Of a DNA stretch of 30,589 bases, positions 1 through 7,777 are shown piece by piece (the first letter of the stretch is position 1; each line of letters begins with the position of its first letter). The notes under the pieces were generated by a model. It was not told the origin of the DNA and did no database searches. It worked only from the letters and a program-made list of their open reading frames with translations. The translations under genes were made by a program, and so were the position numbers. The stretch lies in assembly GCA_031376285.1 (NCBI GenBank), contig JANMDN010000063.1, positions 1-30,589 of the forward strand, given 5' to 3'. The DNA comes from JANMDN01 sp031376285. Lineage in GTDB: Bacteria > Actinomycetota > Thermoleophilia > Miltoncostaeales > Miltoncostaeaceae.

Positions 1-268
1 CCTTGAGGGGTCGGTTGTGGTTGGGAAGGTGAAGGAGCAAAAGCAGGGGTGGGGGTTGAATGTGGAGACGGGTGAGTACGTCGATTTGATCAAGGCTGGG
101 ATTATTGATCCGGCGATGGTCACGCGGTCTGCGCTTCAGAACGCGGCATCGATTGCCAAGAACATTTTGACCACGGAGTGCATCGTCGTCGAAAAGCCCG
201 AGCCAGGCGGGATGGGCGGCGCCACGAACGCGATGCCGAACATGGGCGGCATGGGCGGCATGATGTAG
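1..268 (+). CDS. groEL: Chaperonin GroEL (Hsp60), C-terminal fragment
   Basis: This is the last ~88 codons of the 60-kDa chaperonin, which folds proteins in the cytoplasm as a double heptameric ring with GroES. The reading frame is open from base 2 and runs off the left edge, so the start is not in the window. Family signatures are visible: a VVGKVKE stretch, the block GEYVDLIKAGIIDPAMVTRS, then LQNAASIAKNILTTECIVVEKP, which form the equatorial-domain end of GroEL. The tail ends in the Gly/Met-rich GGMGGMGGMM-type repeat that hangs inside the ring cavity, so this copy is likely the housekeeping type and not a His-rich-tailed paralogue. A strong hairpin follows 46 bp downstream, so groEL is probably the last gene of its transcript. 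Identification is firm. Confidence 0.97.
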   Translation, partial: LEGSVVVGKVKEQKQGWGLNVETGEYVDLIKAGIIDPAMVTRSALQNAASIAKNILTTECIVVEKPEPGGMGGATNAMPNMGGMGGMM

Positions 269-314
269 AACCGTCCTCCCAAGGACTGAGTGCGGCCGAC
301 GAGAGCCGTGCAGC

Positions 315-348
315 CGATGGGTCGCGAGCGTTTGCTCGCGGCCCATCG
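315..348 (+). terminator. Hairpin terminator after groEL
   Basis: A 15-bp inverted repeat (arms 315-329 and 334-348) with one T-G wobble pair encloses a 4-nt loop, 46 bp after the groEL stop. There is only a short T-poor tail (catttgg) after it, so it is either a GC-type intrinsic terminator or an mRNA 3'-end stabiliser. The arms are near perfect, which makes chance unlikely. Confidence 0.75.
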
Positions 349-417
349 TGCATTTGGCGCGAGGAGCGCTGCTACGGGTGGGGCTACCCTGAGAGACCCT
401 TGGTGGGTGTCTGCGTA

Positions 418-488
418 GGCCCCCGCGAGGCCAGACCCCCGCGAGAGGGGCAGGGCCCCCCGCGAGGCCAGGCCCCCCGTGAGCTCGG
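418..488. repeat. GC-rich degenerate tandem repeat in the groEL-pilin spacer
   Basis: A C-rich unit resembling CCCCCGCGAGGCCAG recurs about four times: at 420-434, 436-455 (diverged), 456-471 and 473-488 (degenerate). It lies in the 379-bp spacer between groEL and the pilin operon. I see no coding potential I trust here. The remainder of the spacer (489-633) is less biased; apart from the ribosome binding site at 634-640 I could not identify a convincing promoter or known riboswitch in it. Confidence 0.5.
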
Positions 489-647
489 CCCCCGAGCGCA
501 GTCCGCTGGGCGCCAGCTCGCGAATCTCGTGAAATCCACCGTTAAGGGTTACGGCCTTGTTGCCGATTAACTCGTTGCCTCCCCTCTCACCCCGATGCGG
601 GTGCGAGACCGTCGTCATGGAAGATCGTCGCCCAGGAGGGCAGCAGT

Positions 648-2222
648 TTGCGCGAAGCAAGGATGCGACGCCAAGAGGGGTTCTCGTACATCGAGATCCT
701 CGTCTCAATCGTCATGCTCGCCCTCGTTGCAGGGGGCCTCGCCGCCGGAATGGTGGCTGCGAACCGTCAAGTGGGTGGTGCGCGGGTTGAAACGGGTGCC
801 GCCACGTTGGCCCAAGAGACGCTCGACAACATCTCGAAGCTCGACTACGACAAGATCGGCAACACCGGGGCCAGTCCGTCCGTTCCGGGTGATCTCCCGC
901 CGACCGTCTCGCCGATGCCTCGTCGTGGCAAGGTCGACTTCAAGGTCGACATCGACGTCCGCTACAAGGACGATCGTGCCGGCGGGCAGCCGCGTCTCTA
1001 CGCGAACTACAAAGAGGTGACGGTTACCGTCACCCCTCAAGTTCCGACCCCCACGTCGACGACGGTCAGCAAGTTCTTCTCTCCTGCGTCAGCGGGGGCT
1101 GTTCGCGACAAGGGCACGGCCGTAGTGACGGTGCTCGACTCGCTGACGAACGATCCGATCGAAGGTGTGTCGATACTCGTCAACGGGAGCACTTCGGCGC
1201 CGCGCAGCGACCTGACCGACGCGCTCGGGCAGGTCGCCTTCGGTCTCCTTGAGCCCAGCCACCCGAACCCGGCGAACCCGCTCTACGAGTATCGATTCAC
1301 TCCCACGAAGACCGGCTACGCGGTAGACCCGACGACGAGCAACGTCAAAGCGCACCTGGGTGCGGGTCAGACGGCGTCGCCAGTGATCAAGATGTTCAAG
1401 CCGGCGACGATCCGCGTGAATCTGCTCGACCGCGCGACAAACAGCCCGATCACCGAGTTCAGCACGGTCAGCGTCAAGACACCGGATCCCGGTTCGCTCA
1501 CCGAGGTGCTGTCGCTTACAAGCGGCGTCTACGTCTTCACGGCGATTGCCGGGAAAGCGATCGAGCCGCGCAGTGCCCCGTTCCTCATCACCGCTTCGGC
1601 CGACTGCTACGGATCGGCGACGAGATCGTCGGCGATTCCTGTCGGGTACCCGTCGGTCACCGAACAGACCTTCAATATCCTCTACGACGAGCAGGCTCAC
1701 GGGACCCTCAACGTCCAAGTCGTAAACAACACGACTGGCGTCCCGATTTCAGGCGCAACGGTGCAGGTCTCGGGTGGTGACCTCAACATCGCGCCCCGCT
1801 CTCGCGCCACAGCGGCCGGTGGAACGGTCTCCTACTGCCTTGAGCCGTCTGGGGTCGTTCGCTACGTCGTCTCGGCCGCAGCGACCGGCTACGGCGCTGG
1901 TGCGGCGCTCAGCGTCGTCAGAACCGGCATCACGACAACGCTCCAAATTCGTCTTGTCCCGATCGCGAATGCCTGCAGCATCGTGCTCAACGCCGGCCAG
2001 TCGGGGCGGCTGGTCCGACTTCAGGCCACCACTGGCACCTATGAATCGGTCCAGCTGACCAATGGCACCGGGAAGCAGACCTTCGCCGGTCTCGCCGCGG
2101 GTACCTACCTCGCGTCGATCGCCACCGCAACAGCTGGCGACGGGAGCCCCGTCTTTTCGCCATCGCCGGGCCGGAGCGTCAACTGCGTCGCCGGACAGAC
2201 GCGGGAGTACCCAGTCCCATGA
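648..2222 (+). CDS. Large prepilin-like surface protein with repeated beta-sandwich domains
   Basis: This 524-residue protein carries a type IV prepilin/pseudopilin signal. A short basic leader (residues 1-10) is followed by G11, F12 and E16 in the G|FxxxE motif, then a hydrophobic helix (about 17-36) and the usual AxxET-type helix continuation. Prepilin peptidase should cut after G11. After residue ~140 there are about four repeated modules of carboxypeptidase-regulatory/CNA-B-like type, with motifs such as DPIEGVSILVNG and GVPISGATVQVSGG (about 155-235, 250-330, 350-425, 440-524). They probably form extracellular beta-sandwiches. The TTG start at 648 is chosen because AGGAGGG lies at 634-640, 7 nt upstream; the ATG at 663 has no spaced ribosome site. 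It is far larger than an ordinary pilin (about 150 aa), so a minor, tip or adhesive pilin is inferred. Its end overlaps the next gene as ATGA. Confidence 0.85.
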   Translation: MREARMRRQEGFSYIEILVSIVMLALVAGGLAAGMVAANRQVGGARVETGAATLAQETLDNISKLDYDKIGNTGASPSVPGDLPPTVSPMPRRGKVDFKVDIDVRYKDDRAGGQPRLYANYKEVTVTVTPQVPTPTSTTVSKFFSPASAGAVRDKGTAVVTVLDSLTNDPIEGVSILVNGSTSAPRSDLTDALGQVAFGLLEPSHPNPANPLYEYRFTPTKTGYAVDPTTSNVKAHLGAGQTASPVIKMFKPATIRVNLLDRATNSPITEFSTVSVKTPDPGSLTEVLSLTSGVYVFTAIAGKAIEPRSAPFLITASADCYGSATRSSAIPVGYPSVTEQTFNILYDEQAHGTLNVQVVNNTTGVPISGATVQVSGGDLNIAPRSRATAAGGTVSYCLEPSGVVRYVVSAAATGYGAGAALSVVRTGITTTLQIRLVPIANACSIVLNAGQSGRLVRLQATTGTYESVQLTNGTGKQTFAGLAAGTYLASIATATAGDGSPVFSPSPGRSVNCVAGQTREYPVP

Positions 2223-2860
2223 CCAAGCGCTCATCTCATTCCCGGATCTCGGACGAGGGTGGATTCACCCTCGTGGAGATCCTCATGGTGACGCTCGTGA
2301 TGTCGATCTTTGCGGGTGGCCTGATGGCCTTTTTGATCAACGGGACGCAGTCGTTTTCGTCACAGTCATCAATGAGTTCCGCAGATGCCGATGCCCGCCG
2401 GGCGCTCCAGAGATTTACCCAGGACGTGCGGCAGGCCATCACACCGGACCGCGAGCTCACGGCTCCGGTCGACTCGATCAGCGCCACAGCGGCGGTCGTT
2501 TACACGGAGGTCTTCGATCGCACAGCAGGAACCACCGGGGAGCCACGTCCGAAGAAGGTCGAATACCGGCTCGTCGGGACCATCCTGGAGCGCCGGAGCA
2601 CCGATCCCGTGGGCGCAACCTCACCCTTCACCTACGGAACACCCTCGGTGACCGAGATTCTCGCGGGCAACATTCAGATGGGGTCGGACGCCGTCTTCAC
2701 GGCGTTCGATGACTCTGGAAACGTCCTTGCGCTTCCGGTCGTACAGAGGAAACGCATCGCGACTATTCGCATCCGACTCAAGCTCGGTCAGAAGACCGGG
2801 GCAAGCACTACGACGACGGAGATCGCCACCAATGTCACGCTTCGCAACCGCATTCTCTAA
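2219..2860 (+). CDS. Prepilin-type N-terminal cleavage/methylation domain protein (PilW/PulJ-like)
   Basis: A 213-residue type IV pilin-like protein. The leader has basic residues and ends in G15, followed by F16 and E20 (GFTLVEIL), the canonical prepilin peptidase site with an N-methylated Phe. A hydrophobic helix follows to about residue 41. Next comes a polar helix with ADADARRALQRFTQDVRQAI, typical of PilW/GspJ-type minor pilins, and then a beta-rich globular part. Translation is coupled to the upstream gene through the ATGA overlap at 2219-2222. It probably co-assembles with its two neighbours as a minor pilin complex that primes or caps a pilus. The assembly ATPase, platform protein and prepilin peptidase are not in the window, so they would have to be encoded elsewhere. 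Confidence 0.88.
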   Translation: MTKRSSHSRISDEGGFTLVEILMVTLVMSIFAGGLMAFLINGTQSFSSQSSMSSADADARRALQRFTQDVRQAITPDRELTAPVDSISATAAVVYTEVFDRTAGTTGEPRPKKVEYRLVGTILERRSTDPVGATSPFTYGTPSVTEILAGNIQMGSDAVFTAFDDSGNVLALPVVQRKRIATIRIRLKLGQKTGASTTTTEIATNVTLRNRIL

Positions 2861-4328
2861 GAGCCACCGAGGCTCACGTTACCAGCAGGGGCAGACCCTG
2901 ATGGCAACGATGGGGGTCATCACCGTGCTGGCAGTGCTCGTCGGCGGTGGACTTCGCATGTCGAGCACGACCAAGACGGCTTCAAATCGCGATGCGCGCT
3001 CTGAGGTCGCGCTGCAGGCTGCCGACGCGGCTGTTCAGCGCTACGTCTCGCGACTTGTCGAGGACCCCTTCTACTACATTCACTTCGTGGATGAAGCCGA
3101 GGACCCGCGCACGAACTCAAGTGGCGCGGCCGTGCCTAAGGATCCGCCGCCCGCAACATCCACGGCGTGGGATAATTCCTCGAACTGGACCTACAGCGGT
3201 CCCGTGACGGGATGGAAGACCCTGCGGACGGGCGGGGGCTACGGTCTTGTCGACTACTCGATGCGAATCAAGGTCAGCGGAGACACAGTGACGGTCACGG
3301 CGACCGGTCGCGTCGGCTCGGACAAGCCGAACCCGCTGCGTCGTAGCATCGAGGTCCGGGTCCGCCCCAGCTCAATCGCTGACTTCCAGCGCATCTCAGA
3401 TCACGCAATGGCCTACGGATCCGATGCGATCACGACCGGCAAGATCTACTCCAACGAGACGATCGCGCATGCCGGTATCGCTCGGGGCGAGGCCTACGCC
3501 CGCCAGCACCTCTGCGTCTCAGGGTCGTGTTCAACGTCAAACGTCGATCCTGCGCACTACCAGGCCGGTGGCTGGGACTCGCAGACCCCGGAGACCTTCG
3601 ACCAGAAATTCAAGACGCCGCTTGACTTCACGAAGTTCACTCGGTCGTTGAACGCGATCGAAGACGCCGCTCGCTCCGGTACTGGGACGTTCTACAAGAA
3701 CGATCCGACCGCCTTCGGCTGGCTCGTGCAGTTCCTGAGCACTGGAAAGGTTCGCATCTGGAAGATCACCTCCGCAAACGGCGGTCAACAGCTCGGCGCC
3801 TCGATGGGCAACCTCGATTGCGGCACGCTCCTCGACATGCCGGCAAACGGCGCGATGTACTTTGAGCAGAGCGTTGTCGTCTCGGACGCGAGCATGCGGC
3901 GCGACTGCGCCGGCGTTGGCCCGGCTGTGCAGCGCGACTCGGTTGTTGACGGCCGCGTCACAATCGGGACGAAGGGAACGCTCTACCTCGGTGGCAATAT
4001 CGGCTACGAGACCAACGGCGACGATGTCCTCGGGATGGTGACCTCCGCGGGCATGATCGTCACCCGCTACGCACCGGACACCACGAACATTCGAGGCGCG
4101 ATCATCTCCCAGTCGAGCGACTGGCACACCTTCGACACGAACGGCAGTAAGAGCCAGCTCAACATGGAGGTGTCGCTCGCGACGTTCTTTGGCGGGTACG
4201 CAACGATGTACCGCAACCGTCTCTACCAGTACGACGAGACGCTGAAGTTCCTGCGTCCGCCGCTCTACCCGATCCTCGAGGACTCGTGGGAGAACGCGTA
4301 CTGGCGCGAGATTACGCCGCTCGCGTAG
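2832..4328 (+). CDS. PilX-like membrane-anchored surface protein of the pilin operon
   Basis: A 498-residue protein with one N-terminal hydrophobic helix (about residues 24-40) preceded by a basic, polar segment (SRYQQGQTL). The helix is followed by an EVALQAADAAVQRYV stretch that strongly resembles the QAAEAAL segment of PilX/GspK-type minor pilins. The G|FxxxE signal is not conserved (GQTLMAT instead), so processing by prepilin peptidase is uncertain. The large exported part contains Gly/Asn-rich beta structure and a few cysteines (LCVSGSC, LDCG, RDCAG). The ATG at 2832 is preferred: it has GGAG at 2818-2821, 10 nt upstream. A longer in-frame extension to 2709 would lie almost entirely inside the preceding gene. 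It overlaps that gene by 29 bp. Function as an oversized minor pilin is inferred from position and N-terminus. Confidence 0.8.
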   Translation: MSRFATAFSKSHRGSRYQQGQTLMATMGVITVLAVLVGGGLRMSSTTKTASNRDARSEVALQAADAAVQRYVSRLVEDPFYYIHFVDEAEDPRTNSSGAAVPKDPPPATSTAWDNSSNWTYSGPVTGWKTLRTGGGYGLVDYSMRIKVSGDTVTVTATGRVGSDKPNPLRRSIEVRVRPSSIADFQRISDHAMAYGSDAITTGKIYSNETIAHAGIARGEAYARQHLCVSGSCSTSNVDPAHYQAGGWDSQTPETFDQKFKTPLDFTKFTRSLNAIEDAARSGTGTFYKNDPTAFGWLVQFLSTGKVRIWKITSANGGQQLGASMGNLDCGTLLDMPANGAMYFEQSVVVSDASMRRDCAGVGPAVQRDSVVDGRVTIGTKGTLYLGGNIGYETNGDDVLGMVTSAGMIVTRYAPDTTNIRGAIISQSSDWHTFDTNGSKSQLNMEVSLATFFGGYATMYRNRLYQYDETLKFLRPPLYPILEDSWENAYWREITPLA

Positions 4329-4341
4329 GGATGAAATCGAT

Positions 4342-4371
4342 GGGGTCGACCCGGAGTGCGGGGTCGGCCCC
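4342..4371. terminator. Bidirectional hairpin terminator between convergent genes
   Basis: An 11-bp inverted repeat (arms 4342-4352 and 4361-4371, one G-T wobble, 8-nt loop) lies exactly between the stop of the pilin-operon gene and the stop codon of the minus-strand XRE gene, which it abuts. It has no clear T-tract on either strand. Its position between convergent genes supports a shared terminator. Confidence 0.6.
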
Positions 4372-4683
4372 TCAGGTCGCTCGAGGCTTGAGGTCGACCA
4401 GCAGGTCGCACTCGAGCGCTTCGGCCAGTCGAAGGAGCGTCGAGAGGCGAGGCGGCGTCCCTCCGGTCTCGAGCCGGGCAATCGCCGACTGCGTTGTCCC
4501 GCACTGGCCCGCCAAGGCGCGCTGCGACACACCGAGCGCGGTCCGGCGGCGTGCGATGAGGCTACCGATCCGGATCGATTCGGCTTCTACGGCGGTTCGA
4601 TCGAGCCGGTCGAGCACGCGACGAACGCGCACCGAGGTGCGCGCCGCGGGGTTCGGAACCTCGAACTCGGGCGTCTCAGACAC
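4372..4683 (-). CDS. XRE-family helix-turn-helix regulator
   Basis: A 103-residue DNA-binding protein. Residues about 38-95 form a Cro/C1-type HTH domain: IGSLIARRRTALGVSQRALA, TTQSAIARLETGGTPP, then LSTLLRLAEALECDLLVDL. The N-terminal ~35 residues are charged and may oligomerise. The sequence resembles both stand-alone XRE regulators and HigA-like antitoxins, but no toxin gene is adjacent, so a simple autoregulator is the better reading. The GTG start at 4683 follows a TAGAGT -10-like element by 6 nt, suggesting a leaderless mRNA. An 8-bp inverted repeat overlaps the promoter region upstream. It is divergent from the AEC permease gene, which it may also control. Confidence 0.85.
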   Translation of the reverse strand: MSETPEFEVPNPAARTSVRVRRVLDRLDRTAVEAESIRIGSLIARRRTALGVSQRALAGQCGTTQSAIARLETGGTPPRLSTLLRLAEALECDLLVDLKPRAT

Positions 4684-4770
4684 GCCGTTACTCTAGCGAT
4701 GATCGCGCCTTTGCGATCATGCGACCCGCCCGCAGCCGGGTTCACGGCGCGCGGATAGTCTCCGGTACTC
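4684..4770. promoter_or_regulatory. Divergent promoter region with inverted-repeat operator candidate
   Basis: This 87-bp spacer separates the XRE gene (minus) from the AEC permease (plus). It holds a perfect 8-bp inverted repeat, arms ATGATCGC (4699-4706) and GCGATCAT (4713-4720). The minus-strand -10 candidate TAGAGT is at 4695-4690, so the repeat occupies its spacer and -35 region, where a repressor would block RNA polymerase. On the plus strand TAGTCT (4756-4761) lies 9 nt before the permease GTG. The element assignments are by eye. Confidence 0.5.
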
Positions 4771-5697
4771 GTGACGACGACCGCCATCGCAGCTCTGGTT
4801 CTTATTCTCGCCGGGGCGGTTCTGCGGCGAGCGGGCATCGTTCGAGCAGAGGACGGCGAGGTGTTCGTCCGCGTCGTGATCTACGTGACGATGCCGGCGC
4901 TTGTCTTCCTGATCCTGATGCGGGCAGACCTCGAAGGGGCGCTCGTCCTCGTCCCACTGATCGCCATCGTTTGCCACGTGATCCTGATCTTCGTCGCCCT
5001 CGCCGCGAGCCGAGCGATGCGCCTCGACCGCCCGGCGACCGGTGCGATGATCGTCGCGTCGGCCGTCGGAAACACCGGCTTTTTCGGTGTCCCACTGATC
5101 GCGAACTCCGGTCCGGGGTTCTCCCCGCTTGCCGCGGTCATGTTCGACACGTTCGCGACGGGGCTCATCACCTGGACCTCGACGGTCGGCATCGGGAGCG
5201 CCTTCGGCACCGCGACCGAGGGTGCCCGCGTCGACTGGCGCCAGGTCGGCAGGGCGCTACTTCTCCCGCCGAACTGGTTCCTCGCCGCCGGCCTTGCGTT
5301 GAATCTCGCGGGCGTTCGCGAGGCCGACATCCCGGAGGCGCTCCTGCGCCCGCTCCAGATCGCAAGCGGCGCGGTCCTCCCGCTCGTGATGATCTACGTC
5401 GGAATGATGCTCGCGCCGAAAGGAATCCGTCGTGTGTGGCCGCAGGTGGCGACGGTTGTCGTGATGCGCCTCGCCCTGGCCGGGGCGATCGGCTTCGCGC
5501 TCGCCTGGATGGTCGGCTTGCGCGGCGACGTCCTGCGCACCGTCGTGCTGATGGCGTCCATGCCGACTGCGATCATGTCGCTTGTGATCGGCGGGGGCCA
5601 ATATCGCCTGACAAGCGACATCATCGCCGGATCGATCCTCGTGACGACGGTGCTTTGCACGATCACGCTGCCCGTGATCCGCGCGATCGTGGCATGA
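4771..5697 (+). CDS. AEC (auxin efflux carrier) family permease
   Basis: A 308-residue, very hydrophobic inner-membrane protein with about ten transmembrane helices arranged as two repeats, as in the Mem_trans/AEC family of secondary carriers. The family motif NTGFFGVPL occurs near residue 106, and a second conserved region ASMPTAIMSLVIGGGQY lies near 265-282. AEC members move small organic anions such as malate, malonate or amino-acid derivatives; the substrate cannot be read from sequence. The start is GTG at 4771. The stop overlaps the ATG of pyrF (ATGA), so both are probably cotranscribed, although no functional link between the permease and pyrimidine synthesis is evident. Confidence 0.85.
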   Translation: MTTTAIAALVLILAGAVLRRAGIVRAEDGEVFVRVVIYVTMPALVFLILMRADLEGALVLVPLIAIVCHVILIFVALAASRAMRLDRPATGAMIVASAVGNTGFFGVPLIANSGPGFSPLAAVMFDTFATGLITWTSTVGIGSAFGTATEGARVDWRQVGRALLLPPNWFLAAGLALNLAGVREADIPEALLRPLQIASGAVLPLVMIYVGMMLAPKGIRRVWPQVATVVVMRLALAGAIGFALAWMVGLRGDVLRTVVLMASMPTAIMSLVIGGGQYRLTSDIIAGSILVTTVLCTITLPVIRAIVA

Positions 5698-6551
5698 GGG
5701 AATCCTTCGCCGACCGCCTCGCCGGTATTGTCGAGCGCCGCGAAAGCCAGGTCGTCGTGGGCCTCGACCCCGACCCGGCTCGCGTGCCCGGCGGTGTCGG
5801 GGGCGCCGAACGGTTCTGTCTCGCCGTCCTCGACGCCGCCGCTGAGCACTGCGCTCTTGCGAAGATCCAGCTCGCCCATTTTGAACGCTTTGGTGCCGAT
5901 GGATGGCGGGCGTACGAGACCGTGGCGGCAGCGGCCGCGGACCATGGCCTGCTCGTGATCGCCGACGCCAAGCGCGGCGACATCGACGCGACGGCTCACG
6001 CGTACGCCGAGGCCTTCCTTCGTGACCCGATCGATGCGTTGACCGTCAACCCAATGCTCGGCGGCGACGCCGTCCGGCCCTTTCTCGACGCGGCCACCGC
6101 TCGCGGCAAGGGCCTGTTCATGCTCGTTCGCACCTCGAACCCAGGGGCCGCCGACCTCCAGGACTTGGTGCTCGCTGACGGTCGACCTTGGCACGAGGCG
6201 CTCGCGAGGCTCGTCGCGGCGTGGGGGAGCGCGATCGTCGGCGACTGCGGGCTGTCGTCGGTGGGCGCTGTCGTCGGCGCGACCGCCCCGGATCGCCTCG
6301 CCGCGCTCCGTGCCGTCATGCCCGACCAGCCATTCTTGCTTCCCGGTGTTGGTGCGCAGGGCGGACGGGCCGAGGACCTCGCGCCGGCATTCGGCGGACG
6401 CGCGGCAGGTGGGCTCATCGCCGCGAGCCGCTCGATCATCTACTCCGACGATCCTGCGGCGGCGGCCGCCAACCTCCGGGCTCAGGGCTGGGAGGCGTGG
6501 CGGTCGGTTGCCCCGCGCTCAGGTGGACCGGCCGCTACGCTCGCCTCGTGA
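5694..6551 (+). CDS. pyrF: Orotidine 5'-phosphate decarboxylase (type 2)
   Basis: A 285-residue enzyme of the last step of UMP synthesis: it decarboxylates orotidine 5'-phosphate in the cytoplasm. The catalytic signature DAKRGD is at residues 91-96 (K93 the catalytic lysine). Other blocks of the long, type 2 subfamily found in actinobacteria are present: VVGLDPDP (21-28), AKIQLAHFE, LVRTSNPG and the phosphate-binding LLPGVGAQGG. The length fits that subfamily (about 270-285 aa). The ATG at 5694 is chosen because it gives the correct N-terminus and couples to the preceding gene by a 4-bp overlap; the same frame stays open far upstream, but that part is a shadow of the permease gene. Other pyr genes are not in the window. 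Confidence 0.95.
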   Translation: MRESFADRLAGIVERRESQVVVGLDPDPARVPGGVGGAERFCLAVLDAAAEHCALAKIQLAHFERFGADGWRAYETVAAAAADHGLLVIADAKRGDIDATAHAYAEAFLRDPIDALTVNPMLGGDAVRPFLDAATARGKGLFMLVRTSNPGAADLQDLVLADGRPWHEALARLVAAWGSAIVGDCGLSSVGAVVGATAPDRLAALRAVMPDQPFLLPGVGAQGGRAEDLAPAFGGRAAGGLIAASRSIIYSDDPAAAAANLRAQGWEAWRSVAPRSGGPAATLAS

Positions 6552-6577
6552 CGCGAACCAGCTTGGCAACGGTGGTC

Positions 6578-6592
6578 GATCGCGCCGCGATC
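6578..6592. promoter_or_regulatory. Perfect 7-1-7 palindrome upstream of the dacB-type promoter
   Basis: GATCGCG and CGCGATC flank a single C, about 30 bp upstream of the putative -35 element of the carboxypeptidase gene. It could be a regulator site. CGATCG-type words are common in this GC-rich DNA, so chance is a real alternative. Confidence 0.3.
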
Positions 6593-6621
6593 CGTCGAGC
6601 GCGCCGGTCAGGGACAGCGAG

Positions 6622-6655
6622 CTGACGCCCCGCACCCCGCTGGTACGATCGTCCG
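6622..6655 (+). promoter_or_regulatory. Putative leaderless promoter of the carboxypeptidase gene
   Basis: CTGACG (6622-6627, 4 of 6 matches to TTGACA) and TACGAT (6644-6649) are separated by 16 bp. The -10 ends only 6 nt before the GTG start at 6656, so transcription would begin at or next to the start codon. No Shine-Dalgarno sequence precedes the GTG. Confidence 0.55.
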
Positions 6656-7777
6656 GTGCGCTCCTTGGGCTGGTGTCTTGCGTTTCTCCTTTCACTCGAA
6701 GTCGCCGCGCCCGCCATCGCCGCCCCGCCTCAGGTACGGGCCACGAGCTACGTGCTGCTCGACGGGTCCACGGGCGAGGTGCTCGCATCGAGGCTCCCCG
6801 ACCGGCGCCTTCCGATGGCCAGCACGACCAAGGTCATGACCGGACTCTTGGCCCTCGAGTCGGGCTCCGCGGAGCGGACCATCGTGGTCCCGTCGGCGGC
6901 CATTGCGATCGGCGAGTCGAGCTCAAAGCTCGTCGCGGGTGAGGCGATCTCGGTTGGCAATCTCCTTAAGGGCCTCCTCGTCGGAAGCGGCAACGACGCG
7001 GCCGTCGCCCTCGCGTCCGGACTCGCCCCATCCCAATTGGCGTTCGTGCGGCGGATGAATCGCCGGGCGGGTCAGCTCGGGCTCACCAATACGCGCTACG
7101 CGAACCCGCACGGCCTCGACCAGGCCAGCCACTATTCATCCACGCGCGACCTCATCACGCTGTCGCGGGTCGCCATGCGGCGTCCGGCGTTTCGGGCGAT
7201 CGTCGCGAATCGGCGCACGACGATTCCCGGTCCCGCTGGGCGCGGGGTCCGCCTCTTGGAGTCCGAGAACACCCTGCTCTCGATCGATCCGATGGCCGAC
7301 GGAATCAAGACCGGGCACACCGCCGGCGCGGGATACTCGCTCGTGGCCCACGCCACGAGCGATGAACTCGGCGTTGGGCTCTTCTACTCGGCAATCGGCG
7401 CACCGTCCGAGGCGACCCGCGCCCGCGACGCGAAGCGGATCCTCGCATGGGGATTCGCGCAGTTCGCTCACCCGACGGTCATCGCCGTCGACACGATCGT
7501 CGCCCGCGTCCCCGTGCGCGACCGCCAAGGCGTGACGGTTGAGGCAGGCGTCGCCGCGCCTGTGGAGGTTGCGGTCCGCCTCGGCCGCCCCTTGAGCGCT
7601 CGGATCATCGCGCCTCCCGACATCATCGGCCCGGTCGTCGCGGGCGCAAGGATCGGCGAGGTGCAGATCCGCTCGGGCGAACAGACGCTTCGCCGCGTGC
7701 CGCTCATTGCCAAGAACAGCGTGGCAGGGCCCGGCATCGGCGACCGTCTTCGATCGGCGTTGAGGGCTGTCGCGTGA
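6656..7777 (+). CDS. D-alanyl-D-alanine carboxypeptidase (peptidase S11)
   Basis: A 373-residue secreted penicillin-binding protein that trims the terminal D-Ala from peptidoglycan stem peptides. All three active-site motifs are present: S56-T-T-K59 (SxxK), S111-G-N113 (SxN) and K218-T-G220 (KTG). Residues 1-23 form a signal peptide ending near AIAA. The C-terminal ~100 residues form the beta-rich PBP5-type second domain. No obvious C-terminal membrane helix follows, so it may be released or peripherally bound. The start is a GTG with a leaderless-type promoter. Its stop overlaps the GTG of the downstream kinase gene (GTGA). It is a DacA/DacB/DacF-type enzyme; the exact paralogue name is not resolved. 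Confidence 0.93.
   Translation: MRSLGWCLAFLLSLEVAAPAIAAPPQVRATSYVLLDGSTGEVLASRLPDRRLPMASTTKVMTGLLALESGSAERTIVVPSAAIAIGESSSKLVAGEAISVGNLLKGLLVGSGNDAAVALASGLAPSQLAFVRRMNRRAGQLGLTNTRYANPHGLDQASHYSSTRDLITLSRVAMRRPAFRAIVANRRTTIPGPAGRGVRLLESENTLLSIDPMADGIKTGHTAGAGYSLVAHATSDELGVGLFYSAIGAPSEATRARDAKRILAWGFAQFAHPTVIAVDTIVARVPVRDRQGVTVEAGVAAPVEVAVRLGRPLSARIIAPPDIIGPVVAGARIGEVQIRSGEQTLRRVPLIAKNSVAGPGIGDRLRSALRAVA

Noticed and set aside
380..420. CTGAGA-G-ACCCTT at 389-401, resembling the core of a TPP riboswitch
   Set aside because: The rest of the thi-box (GAACCTGATC...ATGCCAGCG part) is missing and no thiamine gene follows.
136..708. 190-codon minus-strand ORF across the groEL end and spacer
   Set aside because: It is antisense to groEL and runs through a terminator hairpin and repeat; its composition is Arg/Gly/Ala/Ser-rich as expected for a shadow frame.
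4372..4683. HigA-type antitoxin of a toxin-antitoxin pair
   Set aside because: No small toxin-like gene is adjacent on the same strand; the neighbour is a divergent permease.
4719..5693. Long in-frame extension upstream of pyrF
   Set aside because: Arg/Asp/Pro-rich translation in another frame of the AEC permease gene; pyrF homology begins at 5694.
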